A stretch of DNA of 25,541 bases from the IMG/VR virus record IMGVR_UViG_3300025872_000275, positions 1-25,541 of that record; one strand, 5' to 3'. The notes below the pieces were generated by a model that was not told where the DNA came from, did no database searches, and saw only the letters and a program-made list of their open reading frames with translations. Position numbers and translations under genes: made by a program. Position 1 is the first letter of the stretch, and each line of letters begins with the position of its first letter. Below are positions 1-6,257 of the stretch, piece after piece. The stretch is from a virus.

Positions 1-25
1 GAACCCCAATTAGGAACATTTTCAT
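1..25 (-). CDS. Partial gene start at left edge (minus strand)
   Basis: An ATG at 25-23 on the minus strand opens a frame reading MKMFLIGV to the window edge with no stop. It starts four bases after the TAA stop of the upstream minus-strand gene (31-29), which fits the tight packing of this operon. Only eight codons are visible and no strong Shine-Dalgarno sequence lies next to the ATG, so this is an inference from position. No function can be given. Confidence 0.3.
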
Positions 26-28
26 GCT

Positions 29-517
29 TTAGACCAATCCCCTATATATTTCATATGCTTCAGATAATGGTAGCGAATTAAGGATAATAGAATCAGGCTC
101 AGATAATTGATAATTCTTGATATGAATCAATTTATCTGCCTGTTTGTCCAGTTTTGGGGATTGATAGACATTGCCATCCCGCACAATCAGGATTCTGGAT
201 TTCATTAGCCTTTTAACGTCCTGAAGTGCTATTTGATCTGCTACCAGTCCGTGACAGACTGTTTCGAGGGTAGGTTGATAGGAATAGTGATTACCTGCCC
301 TATCCACTTGGACGGAACCCAGGGTAGCGACATAGGCTAGCATTGCCCCATAGCAGGGCTGGATATCCGTAATGACATCCGGCTCCCCGTTCCCTGAATT
401 GGTCACGTAGCAGGCGCGACTGCCATCATAATAGACGGTAGCTTCGTAACAATACGATTGCCGCATTAGGGAACGGTGAACCGTTAAATGCTTGAGAGTA
501 ATCAACTGAGTACTCAC
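29..517 (-). CDS. Hypothetical protein, 162 aa
   Basis: The frame starts with GTG at 517, whose last two bases overlap the TGA stop (516-514) of the upstream micro-protein gene, so translation is probably coupled. The product is a soluble-looking 162-residue protein with no membrane segment or motif I recognise. It contains tyrosine-rich stretches (for example YCYEATVYYDG near residue 22) and a C-terminal half rich in Leu, Lys and Asp. As the last complete gene of the leftward operon it may belong to an early or host-takeover set, but only orientation and neighbourhood suggest that. The function is unknown. Confidence 0.6.
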   Translation of the reverse strand: MSTQLITLKHLTVHRSLMRQSYCYEATVYYDGSRACYVTNSGNGEPDVITDIQPCYGAMLAYVATLGSVQVDRAGNHYSYQPTLETVCHGLVADQIALQDVKRLMKSRILIVRDGNVYQSPKLDKQADKLIHIKNYQLSEPDSIILNSLPLSEAYEIYRGLV

Positions 518-627
518 AACAGGGTAGACACTAGCAGGACTACAGCCCCGCTAATGACCGCTATCACGCCCAGGATCACGACAATAGCGAGCAGGTACAC
601 TGTAGCGACACGGAATAGTTCGATCAT
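514..627 (-). CDS. Small membrane micro-protein, 37 aa
   Basis: This short gene reads MIELFRVATVYLLAIVVILG and continues hydrophobic to the stop. ATG 627-625 overlaps the TGA of the preceding gene (626-624), and its own TGA overlaps the GTG of the next gene (517). A strong Shine-Dalgarno GGAGGAG lies just before the ATG, which is good evidence that it is translated. The product is nearly all one or two transmembrane helices (residues about 8-37) with a short charged N-terminus. Phages commonly encode such micro-proteins as membrane effectors or lysis accessories; which applies here cannot be told. Confidence 0.6.
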   Translation of the reverse strand: MIELFRVATVYLLAIVVILGVIAVISGAVVLLVSTLL

Positions 628-749
628 AACTCCTCCGATAAACAGGCGCACACAAGCGCCAGGGAAAAGATCACAGCACCAGTGATAGGGCCGTACACAT
701 ATAGGCTGGTAAACGCTACGCCTACCAGTAAGCCAGAGAGAATGTTCAT
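624..749 (-). CDS. Small membrane protein, 41 aa
   Basis: The frame starts at ATG 749-747, one base after the TGA (753-751) of the upstream gene, and its TGA (626-624) overlaps the ATG of the next gene. I chose this start because the longer upstream frame lies wholly antisense to nothing and inside the upstream gene in another phase, while this Met sits exactly at the gene boundary. The product, beginning MNILSGLLVGVAF, has two hydrophobic segments (about residues 3-18 and 20-36) separated by a Gly-Pro turn and ends with SEEL, giving a helical hairpin. The start/stop spacing suggests translational coupling. The function is unknown. Confidence 0.5.
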   Translation of the reverse strand: MNILSGLLVGVAFTSLYVYGPITGAVIFSLALVCACLSEEL

Positions 750-750
750 A

Positions 751-1050
751 TCAGTGCTCGGAACAAATAAAGGATGTGTCATCGACTTCAATGACTTGGC
801 AACAATCGCGTATAGCGTCCAGATCATCATAATCCGAGCCATATTGCTCGTTATAGTCGGCAAGGTCTTTGTACTCTTGATACTCGCAGCACAGCGCGAT
901 GACATCCAGCTCCAATTCCTCCCCAATATCTGCCTCTAGTTCTTCGAGGTAATCAAACAGGGCGCGTAGACCATCATACGTGAATTGCTCCTCCCGACCA
1001 TGTGCACGGAAAGCATCGCGGAAAGCATGGAAATTAACTGATTGTTTCAT
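751..1050 (-). CDS. Acidic phage hypothetical protein, 99 aa
   Basis: ATG 1050-1048 is preceded by TTGGGAGTCTA, the same leader found before the next upstream gene, which decides this start over the longer frame beginning at 1098. The product begins MKQSVNFHAFRDAF and is strongly acidic with clusters such as YLEELEADIGEELELD (residues about 34-49) and SDYDDLDAIRD near residue 72. It also has a CCEYQEY segment. I recognise this as a type of small conserved protein found in many lytic phages, with no role I can name. Its acidity would fit a DNA-mimic or inhibitor, but that is speculation. Confidence 0.65.
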   Translation of the reverse strand: MKQSVNFHAFRDAFRAHGREEQFTYDGLRALFDYLEELEADIGEELELDVIALCCEYQEYKDLADYNEQYGSDYDDLDAIRDCCQVIEVDDTSFICSEH

Positions 1051-1082
1051 TGTATAGACTCCCAATAGTTGATAGCAAGACG

Positions 1083-1115
1083 CTACCCCAAAGCGCACTA
1101 ATCAGTGCGCGGTAG
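1083..1115. other. Stable intergenic hairpin in leftward operon
   Basis: The perfect inverted repeat GCGCACT (1093-1099) / AGTGCGC (1104-1110) has a four-base loop. An outer stem CTACC (1083-1087) / GGTAG (1111-1115) is offset by a five-base bulge. It sits in the 73-base gap between two minus-strand genes. No T-run follows on the minus strand, so it is not a standard terminator; an RNA processing or stability element is more likely. Confidence 0.45.
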
Positions 1116-1123
1116 GCTAGTGA

Positions 1124-1351
1124 CTAGCGGTAGTAAGCCATCTCACTAGCAAGCTCCCACTTATTACTGATAGGGCGAGCTACACCGTCAACAATGACAA
1201 AGTACGGCGCGCCAATACAGTCACAGTATGAGGGCGCAAATTCAGAGGTAACGAATAACATACGCGGCGCTATCAGTGTTTGACCCAAACGATTAGCTTC
1301 CTCAAAAGCTAATTCAGCTCGCTCAATGTTTCTATAAGTAGATTTGTACAT
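1124..1351 (-). CDS. Hypothetical protein, 75 aa
   Basis: This is the first gene of the leftward operon. ATG 1351-1349 is preceded by TTTGGGAGTCTAGGTT, which shares the TTGGGAGTCTA leader with the next gene, so both were probably tuned to the same translation signal. The 75-residue product starts MYKSTYRNIERAELAFEEA with an amphipathic helix, followed by a more beta-like part containing YCDCIGAPYFVIVDG (residues about 42-56). No family is recognised. It lies downstream of the repeat-rich control region and is probably transcribed first, which suggests an early gene. Confidence 0.6.
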   Translation of the reverse strand: MYKSTYRNIERAELAFEEANRLGQTLIAPRMLFVTSEFAPSYCDCIGAPYFVIVDGVARPISNKWELASEMAYYR

Positions 1352-1469
1352 AACCTAGACTCCCAAACAAGGAAAGCAAAGCGCCTCCCAACACCTACAG
1401 AATAGACACCAAACAACAGGAAATCCAATGATATATAACTACTAGACAAGGCAAGCAGATAGCCAATAA

Positions 1470-1495
1470 CTATGAAGGGATTCTATGAAGGGATT
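1470..1495. repeat. Tandem repeat, 13 bp x2
   Basis: Two exact head-to-tail copies of CTATGAAGGGATT occupy 1470-1482 and 1483-1495. They lie upstream of the leftward operon and close to the 11-base repeat cluster. Confidence 0.8.
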
Positions 1496-1538
1496 CTCAA
1501 CAACCAGCGAAAGGAAAGGCCCTCAAAAAAGATACGAA

Positions 1539-1571
1539 TGGAATAAAAATGGAATAAAAATGGAATAAAAG
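1539..1571. repeat. Tandem repeat, 11 bp x3 (iteron-like)
   Basis: Three head-to-tail copies of TGGAATAAAAA (the last ends in G) occupy 1539-1571. The 11-base period places each copy on nearly the same face of the helix, as expected for protein-binding iterons. The AT-rich sequence GGATTAATATTTATTCAC follows immediately. Confidence 0.8.
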
Positions 1572-1904
1572 GATTAATATTTATTCACTTATTAACTATA
1601 GGTTATTCAGTGGTAGATAGTCGCTATCATGGGTAGATGATGCACTGAGTTGGTGACAGGGAGCTAGTGTTGCGACCCTAGCAGCTCCACCCTATCCACC
1701 CCATGCACTTGTACCACGTCCACCCCGCTGGTCAAGGTTAGCTATGACTAGCAACTAGCCATCACTAGCTTAGCGAACACCCCCCGTGCGATCTTGAAGT
1801 AGGGGTGAGTAGGGGTACGGTCCTATGTGTCCATATTTTCTATTATTTTTTCTGGGCACAACAAATGTAATACGGCCTTAGAGTTGCAGTTCTCTACGGC
1901 TGGT

Positions 1905-1952
1905 GGGTTTCTAATAGGGTTTCTAATAGAGTTTCTAATAGGGTTTCTAAGA
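1905..1952. repeat. Tandem repeat, 12 bp x4
   Basis: Four contiguous 12-base units of the form GGGTTTCTAATA occupy 1905-1916, 1917-1928, 1929-1940 (GAG in place of GGG) and 1941-1952 (ending AAGA). The array is rightward of the 11-mers and about 140 bases upstream of the proposed rightward promoter. Confidence 0.85.
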
Positions 1953-2072
1953 CAGGGTATCGCCTTACAGAGGCTGTAATTGTTTGGATAATAAGTGGTT
2001 TAGTTCGAAAGAAGCGATGAGTAGCACAGGAGATTGAACCATCACACTTATGGCTTTGATGTTACACCCCTC

Positions 2073-2100
2073 TTGCCACTTGTCAACAATCTGTTATGAT
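2073..2100 (+). promoter_or_regulatory. Candidate sigma70-type promoter for rightward genes
   Basis: TTGCCA (2073-2078) and TATGAT (2095-2100) are separated by 16 bases, and the -10 box is preceded by TGT, an extended -10 feature. Transcription would start near 2107, about 110 bases upstream of the first rightward gene, and would run into the packaging genes. This is a pattern match by eye; no other promoter of comparable quality was found in the region. Confidence 0.45.
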
Positions 2101-2119
2101 TGTTTCATGCTTTGATGTG

Positions 2120-2186
2120 CTGCTTCGGCAGGCTCAACATATCATTGCTGTAGGGGGGCCGAGCCATCACACGCAATAGCCCCCTT
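2120..2186 (+). promoter_or_regulatory. Structured leader: UUCG hairpin plus GC-rich hairpin
   Basis: CTGC-TTCG-GCAG (2120-2131) forms a short stem closed by a C(UUCG)G tetraloop, an exceptionally stable loop type. Downstream, AGGGGGGC (2152-2159) can pair with GCCCCCTT (2179-2186) across a 19-base loop, and CTTTT follows at 2190-2195. The second hairpin could be a weak terminator or attenuator before the gene at 2219; the long loop and short T-run argue against a strong one. Confidence 0.35.
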
Positions 2187-2218
2187 GCTCCTTTTATCCT
2201 TTGTGAGCGGGGATAGGT

Positions 2219-2560
2219 ATGCCAAAGTCACGTTTTGGGTTATTGTCAGACGAAAGATTGAATTGCCACGAAGTCCTGAAGGTTGAGGGCTATTCCTTAT
2301 TAAGACCTCCCCCTGAAGATCACTTTGCCCACCCCTACTATCTACGGGCTATTGAACTTAAAGTCATACCCCGCAAGAACCCTGTTGAACGAACACCCGA
2401 ACACACCGCTTTTCTGAAGGATAGGCGCAAGAGACACCGTAGCCGTAAGGCTGAGAAAGAGCGTGTCAAAAGGGCCTACTCGGAAGTTGACCTAATGACC
2501 AGGGCTAAGGCTACTGGAAAGACCGTTGCCCAACTCATTATCGAACAATGGGCCGATTGA
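2219..2560 (+). CDS. Small basic protein upstream of terminase, 113 aa
   Basis: ATG 2219 follows GAGCGGGGATAGGT, a modest ribosome site. The product has a proline-containing N-terminal half (LLRPPPEDHFAHPYY around residues 28-42) and a highly basic middle (DRRKRHRSRKAEKERVKR, about residues 68-85) that would form a charged helix able to bind nucleic acid. The C-terminal part (VDLMTRAKATGKTVAQLIIEQWAD) looks helical. It is the first gene of the rightward block, next to the terminase small subunit, so a DNA-binding role in packaging or late control is possible. No family is recognised. Confidence 0.55.
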   Translation: MPKSRFGLLSDERLNCHEVLKVEGYSLLRPPPEDHFAHPYYLRAIELKVIPRKNPVERTPEHTAFLKDRRKRHRSRKAEKERVKRAYSEVDLMTRAKATGKTVAQLIIEQWAD

Positions 2561-2616
2561 CTCCCCCCCAAAACTGTCCTAGTATCACTATAAGCTAGTT
2601 CTCACTAGGTTTTACT

Positions 2617-3009
2617 ATGGCTCGTCTATCTCCCGCGCAGAAGGCAGCTTACGAGCAGGCTAAGGCTGAGCATGGCAAGGTCGTTAAGCTCAAGAAAGAG
2701 AAAGTCTTACTTCCTGTAGTCCCTCCTGAACCTGAAGTCATCCTGACTAACGAGGAACGGATTGTTCCTGTCCTGTCTGACCAACACCCCATAGCCGGTC
2801 TAATAGGGGAGGTCTTTATGGACCTGGGGGGAAAAGACTTTATGAGGTCGTGGGCCGAAGAGAACCCCAGTCGGTTCATGCAGATGGTGGTTAAACAACA
2901 ACCTGCCTTCAACCCGATTACCGAGAAGTCCTCCACGATTACCATCAAGATTGAAAACTCCTTGGGTAGAACTGCCTTGGATGATGATAATGTTGTTAGT
3001 TATCAGTAG
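2617..3009 (+). CDS. Terminase small subunit (putative)
   Basis: This 130-residue protein precedes the large terminase, the usual place for the DNA-recognition subunit of the packaging motor. The N-terminus is basic and helical (MARLSPAQKAAYEQAKAEHG). The central segment DLGGKDFMRSWAEENPSRF (residues about 70-88) resembles the LGG..F..WA..NP..F pattern I associate with small terminase-type proteins of many podovirus-like phages. The C-terminus is acidic. No clear helix-turn-helix can be picked out by eye, so the call rests on this motif and gene order. The TAG stop at 3007-3009 overlaps the Shine-Dalgarno sequence of the next gene. Confidence 0.6.
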   Translation: MARLSPAQKAAYEQAKAEHGKVVKLKKEKVLLPVVPPEPEVILTNEERIVPVLSDQHPIAGLIGEVFMDLGGKDFMRSWAEENPSRFMQMVVKQQPAFNPITEKSSTITIKIENSLGRTALDDDNVVSYQ

Positions 3010-3018
3010 GAGAGTATA

Positions 3019-3594
3019 ATGTCGGGAACTGGCAGCGTTAACTACCAGCCCCTAATCCAGACAGCCGTAGGAGGCCAAATGGACATGACGCAAGAATACC
3101 TCAAGTCAATTCTTCACTACAACCCATTCACGGGTGTGTTTACGTGGAAGCCTCGTCCTGAGTCTATGTTCAACTCACTCAGAAACTGCAACGCATGGAA
3201 CGCCAGATATGCAAATGTAGTGGCTGGAACAAGAACAAAAAGAAACTACATAACTATTCAAATAAAACCAAAAGCGATTAAACAAGCCCACCGCTTGGCC
3301 TTTTTGTACATGATCGGAAGATGCCCAGATATTACCGACCATATCAACGGCGATAGCTCTGACAACAGATGGGCTAACCTGAGAGAAGCAACAATATCGG
3401 ATAATAGAAGAAATGCAGCAAAACATAAACATAATACATCCGGACACACAAATATAAGACAAGTATCTGGGAAGTGGCAGGTGGTCGTCTGTGAAAAATG
3501 GTTTGGCAGCTATAAGAATATCAACGATGCCATTATTGCTAGAGACCACGCCCGTGCTACTATCGGGGGGTTTACTAAGAGACATGGTATCTAA
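3019..3594 (+). CDS. HNH homing endonuclease between terminase subunits
   Basis: This 191-residue protein carries an HNH_3-type nuclease core (AHRLAFLYMIG, then DHINGDSSDNRWANLREAT, about residues 91-124). The core is followed by an AP2-like DNA-binding segment (TSGHTNIRQVSGKWQVVV, then SYKNINDAIIARDHARA). These proteins are site-specific nucleases that spread their own genes. Family members usually begin like MTQEYLKSILHYNP, which here starts at 3085. The ATG at 3079 has an ideal AGGAGG site, while ATG 3019 (also with AGGAGA) adds about 20 unrelated residues, so the start is uncertain. The TAATG at 3591-3595 joins its stop to the start of TerL. The gene is more A-rich than its neighbours, a sign of separate origin. 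Confidence 0.85.
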   Translation: MSGTGSVNYQPLIQTAVGGQMDMTQEYLKSILHYNPFTGVFTWKPRPESMFNSLRNCNAWNARYANVVAGTRTKRNYITIQIKPKAIKQAHRLAFLYMIGRCPDITDHINGDSSDNRWANLREATISDNRRNAAKHKHNTSGHTNIRQVSGKWQVVVCEKWFGSYKNINDAIIARDHARATIGGFTKRHGI

Positions 3595-4994
3595 TGGCAG
3601 AAGTTGTTTTCAATTACAAGCCACGAGCTTGGTGCATACCGTTTCACCAAAGGTCGCAGAGATACGCCCTCATGGTATGTCACCGCAGAAGCGGAAAAAC
3701 TGTGGCCTGCGTCAATGAACTCGTACTTCGTGGACTCTATACTAAAAAGAAAAATAGTCGCTACGCCTATGTTGCTCCATATCGACAACAAGCTAAGGAA
3801 ATCGCCTGGACCTACCTCAAGGAGGCGACTAAAGATATCCGAGTGGAACCTCCTAGAGAGTCTGAGTTGCGCGTCAAACTACCTAACGATGTATGGATCA
3901 CCCTGTATGGTGCAGATAACCCAGATTCCCTTCGAGGACTGTACTTTGACGGTATCATCCTTGACGAATTCGGAGACATGAAGCCCAGTCTAATGGGCGA
4001 GGTCATCACTCCCTGTCTTGCTGACCGGGAAGGCTGGCTGGCGATTATCGGTACGGCCAAGGGTCGAAACCAGTTCTACGAGTATAGAAGGAAGGCACAG
4101 AACTCTGAGGAATGGCACTACACCATGCTCAAGGCCAGTGAGTCGGGGATTATTCCGAAGAAGGAACTGGTCAACCTGAAGGAGATTATGTCCGAAAGCC
4201 AGTACGAACAGGAAATGGAATGTAGCTTCGAGGCGGCACTACTGGGGACGTATTATGCCGAGACAATGAACGGTCTAAAAACAAAGGGGAGGATTATGAA
4301 TGAAACCCTCTATGAACCCGACCAGAAAGTTCATGTGGCAGCCGATGTTGGACTCCGAGACACGACAGCCTGGTGGTTCTGGCAACCCAGACCGGATGGG
4401 GTTGCGATTATCGACTGTCACGAAGCGTCTGGAAAACACGTTGAGTACTATCTCGAAATGCTTCATAACAAAGGCTATGACTATCACCAGATTTGGCTAC
4501 CCCACGACGCAAAGGCTAAAACGCTTGCAACGCGACGAAGCACGGTTGAGCAGTTTGCTACACCAAGTATTAGCCGACCTGATCTCTATTCAGAAGAAGA
4601 TCGACTCCCTATCCGAATCGTCCCAAAACTCGGTATCCAGCACGGTATCGACGCCGCCCGACTATTCCTCCAGAACTGCTACTTTGACCAAAAGAAATGT
4701 GATTTGGGTATCGACGCTCTCAGATCGTATCGTAGACAGTTCCATGAGCATACGGGGGCATTTTCTGACACTCCGCTACATGATTGGGCTAGTAATTTCG
4801 CGGATGCGTTCCGGTATATGGCTCTTGTGGCTGGTAAGTCAGTCGCGATGCCCACGGAAAAACCCCGAATGACAACCCTGCCAAATGCGAGTAATCTTGG
4901 TCAAAGAATAACCAACGGGTCAGGCTATTGCCTGGATGACCTATGGAAGCAGAGAGATAACGAGAGAAGAAATCTGAGGCCACTAAGAATATGA
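3594..4994 (+). CDS. terL: Terminase large subunit (packaging ATPase/nuclease)
   Basis: This 466-residue motor protein pumps DNA into the prohead and cuts concatemers. The N-terminal ATPase has Walker A HRRSGKT (residues 30-36), Walker B IILDEF with the catalytic Glu at 125, and a coupling motif GTAKG (153-157). The C-terminal RNase H-like nuclease shows acidic positions in AADVGLRDTTAW (Asp251, Asp256), LPHDAKAKT (Asp305) and HDWASNFADAFRY (Asp397, Asp404). The length is normal and all motifs are intact, so the neighbouring endonuclease has not broken it. ATG 3594 overlaps the upstream stop, and the TGA overlaps the next start at 4991. The motif order makes this one of the surest calls in the window. 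Confidence 0.95.
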   Translation: MAEVVFNYKPRAWCIPFHQRSQRYALMVCHRRSGKTVACVNELVLRGLYTKKKNSRYAYVAPYRQQAKEIAWTYLKEATKDIRVEPPRESELRVKLPNDVWITLYGADNPDSLRGLYFDGIILDEFGDMKPSLMGEVITPCLADREGWLAIIGTAKGRNQFYEYRRKAQNSEEWHYTMLKASESGIIPKKELVNLKEIMSESQYEQEMECSFEAALLGTYYAETMNGLKTKGRIMNETLYEPDQKVHVAADVGLRDTTAWWFWQPRPDGVAIIDCHEASGKHVEYYLEMLHNKGYDYHQIWLPHDAKAKTLATRRSTVEQFATPSISRPDLYSEEDRLPIRIVPKLGIQHGIDAARLFLQNCYFDQKKCDLGIDALRSYRRQFHEHTGAFSDTPLHDWASNFADAFRYMALVAGKSVAMPTEKPRMTTLPNASNLGQRITNGSGYCLDDLWKQRDNERRNLRPLRI

Positions 4995-5662
4995 GCAGAC
5001 TAATAGACAAGATTGTTATCCACTGTTCCGACTCCCCACAAGGACGAGGCGATAATGCCTCCACTATCCATAACTGGCACAAAGAGCGTGGATTCGATGG
5101 GCGAGCCTATGTATTCCCGACATGCAAGGTATGCGCTGTAGTTTATAGCCAGCAAAAGCGATTATATAACAAGGCGATACATAAGGACTTGTGCAAGGAA
5201 CACAGAAGAGCAAACCCATTAAACCCTGTTGATAAGCCTGTTAATTGTGTTGATTGCGGGGTAAGTGTTTGTCGTGGTCACGAACGATGTAAGCCATGCC
5301 ACGGAAAGCACAAAGCAAATCCTGTCAGGCTGTGTGAATGCGGAGCAGTATTAAGCCATAAGGCCAAGAAAAGTTGTTTAGCCTGTTGGAATAAAGAACA
5401 AGATAAAGGCTTAAGCAAAGAGAGGGTTAAATTTCAAAATTCGCATGAATGGACTTTGGCACGAAACGAGTGTTTCGAAAGAGACAACCACACATGCCAG
5501 CATTGTGATTCAAGAGGCGGGTACTTGGAAGCACACCACATCAAAGAGTGGGTGAATTATCCTAGCCTTAGATTAGAGATTTCAAATCTGTTAACACTCT
5601 GCCGCCCTTGTCATAGGGCTTATCACAAGCAATATGGGAGGCCAGCACGATGGGCCGCATAG
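4991..5662 (+). CDS. Amidase N-terminus fused to zinc-finger HNH endonuclease
   Basis: Residues 1-37 (MSRLIDKIVIHCSDSPQGRG through FDG) are the start of a T7-lysozyme-type amidase, including the first zinc ligand (His11). From residue 38 the protein becomes an endonuclease: treble or ribbon-like Cys clusters (C45/C48/C68/H71, C86/C89/C100/C103, C115/C117/C129/C132), then a canonical HNH domain (CQHC 169-172, AHHI 181-184, N199, CRPCH 204-208). The break comes just before the GYHYVI segment of the amidase. There is no Met or in-frame GTG after residue 1, so the nuclease is apparently made only as this fusion. Its last bases overlap the intact amidase at 5650. The insert is A/T-richer than its surroundings. 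It lacks intein end residues and leaves no room for an intron. Confidence 0.85.
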   Translation: MSRLIDKIVIHCSDSPQGRGDNASTIHNWHKERGFDGRAYVFPTCKVCAVVYSQQKRLYNKAIHKDLCKEHRRANPLNPVDKPVNCVDCGVSVCRGHERCKPCHGKHKANPVRLCECGAVLSHKAKKSCLACWNKEQDKGLSKERVKFQNSHEWTLARNECFERDNHTCQHCDSRGGYLEAHHIKEWVNYPSLRLEISNLLTLCRPCHRAYHKQYGRPARWAA

Positions 5663-6060
5663 CAAGGAAAATTGATAAAATCATCATCCATTGCTCGGAT
5701 TCACCTCAAGGTCGCGGGGATGATGCTAGTACAATACATGATTGGCATGTTAACGGAAACGGATGGGTAGGTATTGGTTATCACTACGTTATCCTCGAAA
5801 ACGGCAAAAGACAGGCAGGACGACCAGAATACTGGATAGGCTCCCACGTCAAAGACCATAACGCAGACTCCATTGGTATATGCCTGATTGGTAGGGACTC
5901 TTTCACCGACGAACAGAACGGTGAACTGGTAATTCTCATCAGGGAACTATTAACCCGATACCCCGCTGCAAACATACTCGGTCATTATGAACTCGATTCT
6001 GGCAAGACCTGCCCTAATTTCAACGTCCCGGCGTGGCGAGCGGAGCATGGATTGCTATGA
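5650..6060 (+). CDS. N-acetylmuramoyl-L-alanine amidase (T7 lysozyme-like endolysin)
   Basis: This 136-residue enzyme cuts the amide bond between muramic acid and the peptide in peptidoglycan to release progeny. The T7-lysozyme (amidase_2) pattern is complete: zinc ligands His14 (IIIHCSDSP), His112 (ILGHYELD) and Cys121 (KTCPNF), catalytic Tyr44 (GIGYHYVI) and Lys119. SHVKDHNADSIGICLIG (65-81) is typical of the family. It lacks a signal peptide, so release needs a holin. Its start lies inside the fusion gene, with GGGAGG upstream as ribosome site. Its N-terminal 30 residues repeat the fragment at 4991 at protein level but with mostly different codons. T7-type members can also inhibit phage RNA polymerase; nothing here shows that. 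Confidence 0.9.
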   Translation: MGRIARKIDKIIIHCSDSPQGRGDDASTIHDWHVNGNGWVGIGYHYVILENGKRQAGRPEYWIGSHVKDHNADSIGICLIGRDSFTDEQNGELVILIRELLTRYPAANILGHYELDSGKTCPNFNVPAWRAEHGLL

Positions 6061-6257
6061 ACGGGGAACACACTTACCAAGACGGTCTTATTGAAGGCGA
6101 GCTGAAGCTACTACAGCATGACATGACTGTTGTGAAAAACGATGTGCATGAACTGAAGGCAGACACAAAGAATCAGGCAAAACTACAGAATATGTTACTG
6201 GGTGCCATCTTTCTGGCGCAGTTTATCATTCCAATCATCGCAAAAGCGTGGAAATGA
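6057..6257 (+). CDS. XhlA/holin-like small membrane protein, 66 aa
   Basis: The ATG at 6057 overlaps the amidase TGA, which decides it over the longer upstream frame. The product has a heptad-rich N-terminal helix (ELKLLQHDMTVVKNDVHELK, residues about 14-33) followed by one C-terminal transmembrane segment (MLLGAIFLAQFIIPIIA, about 46-62) and a KAWK tail. This layout matches the haemolysin XhlA-like family, whose members act with phage lysis enzymes. Its position right behind the endolysin supports a lysis role. It could instead be a spanin or antiholin component; the family call is moderate. Confidence 0.6.
   Translation: MNGEHTYQDGLIEGELKLLQHDMTVVKNDVHELKADTKNQAKLQNMLLGAIFLAQFIIPIIAKAWK

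Larger units (their letters stand above)
1352..2218. other. Repeat-rich intergenic control/origin-like region
   Basis: This 867-base stretch between leftward and rightward genes has no convincing gene. It holds three sets of short tandem repeats, an AT-rich stretch after the 11-mers (about 1570-1610), the direct repeat GTAGGGGT at 1799-1806 and 1809-1816, three ACTAGC copies at 1747, 1754 and 1764, a T-rich block near 1833-1850, and a hairpin-bearing leader at its right end. Iterons beside AT-rich DNA are typical of replication origins and of phage regulatory regions. Its position just before the terminase genes also allows a packaging-site role. The sequence alone does not decide between these. 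Confidence 0.5.

Noticed and set aside
624-926. Longer 100-codon version of the small membrane protein
   Set aside because: The first 59 codons overlap the well-supported gene at 751-1050 in another phase. The Met at 749 lies exactly at the gene boundary.
751-1098. Longer start of the 99-residue acidic protein
   Set aside because: The extension runs over the intergenic hairpin, and the TTGGGAGTCTA ribosome site clearly serves the ATG at 1050.
1980-2070. tRNA-like sequence on the minus strand (GGTTCAATC)
   Set aside because: The T-arm-like loop lacks a complementary stem and no acceptor or anticodon arm could be drawn.
1352-2218. CRISPR-type array in the repeat region
   Set aside because: The repeats are 11-13 bases and directly contiguous, with no spacers.
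4991-5662. Intein in the amidase
   Set aside because: There is no Cys/Ser at the insert start and no His-Asn end motif; the frame closes in a stop and the amidase restarts separately.
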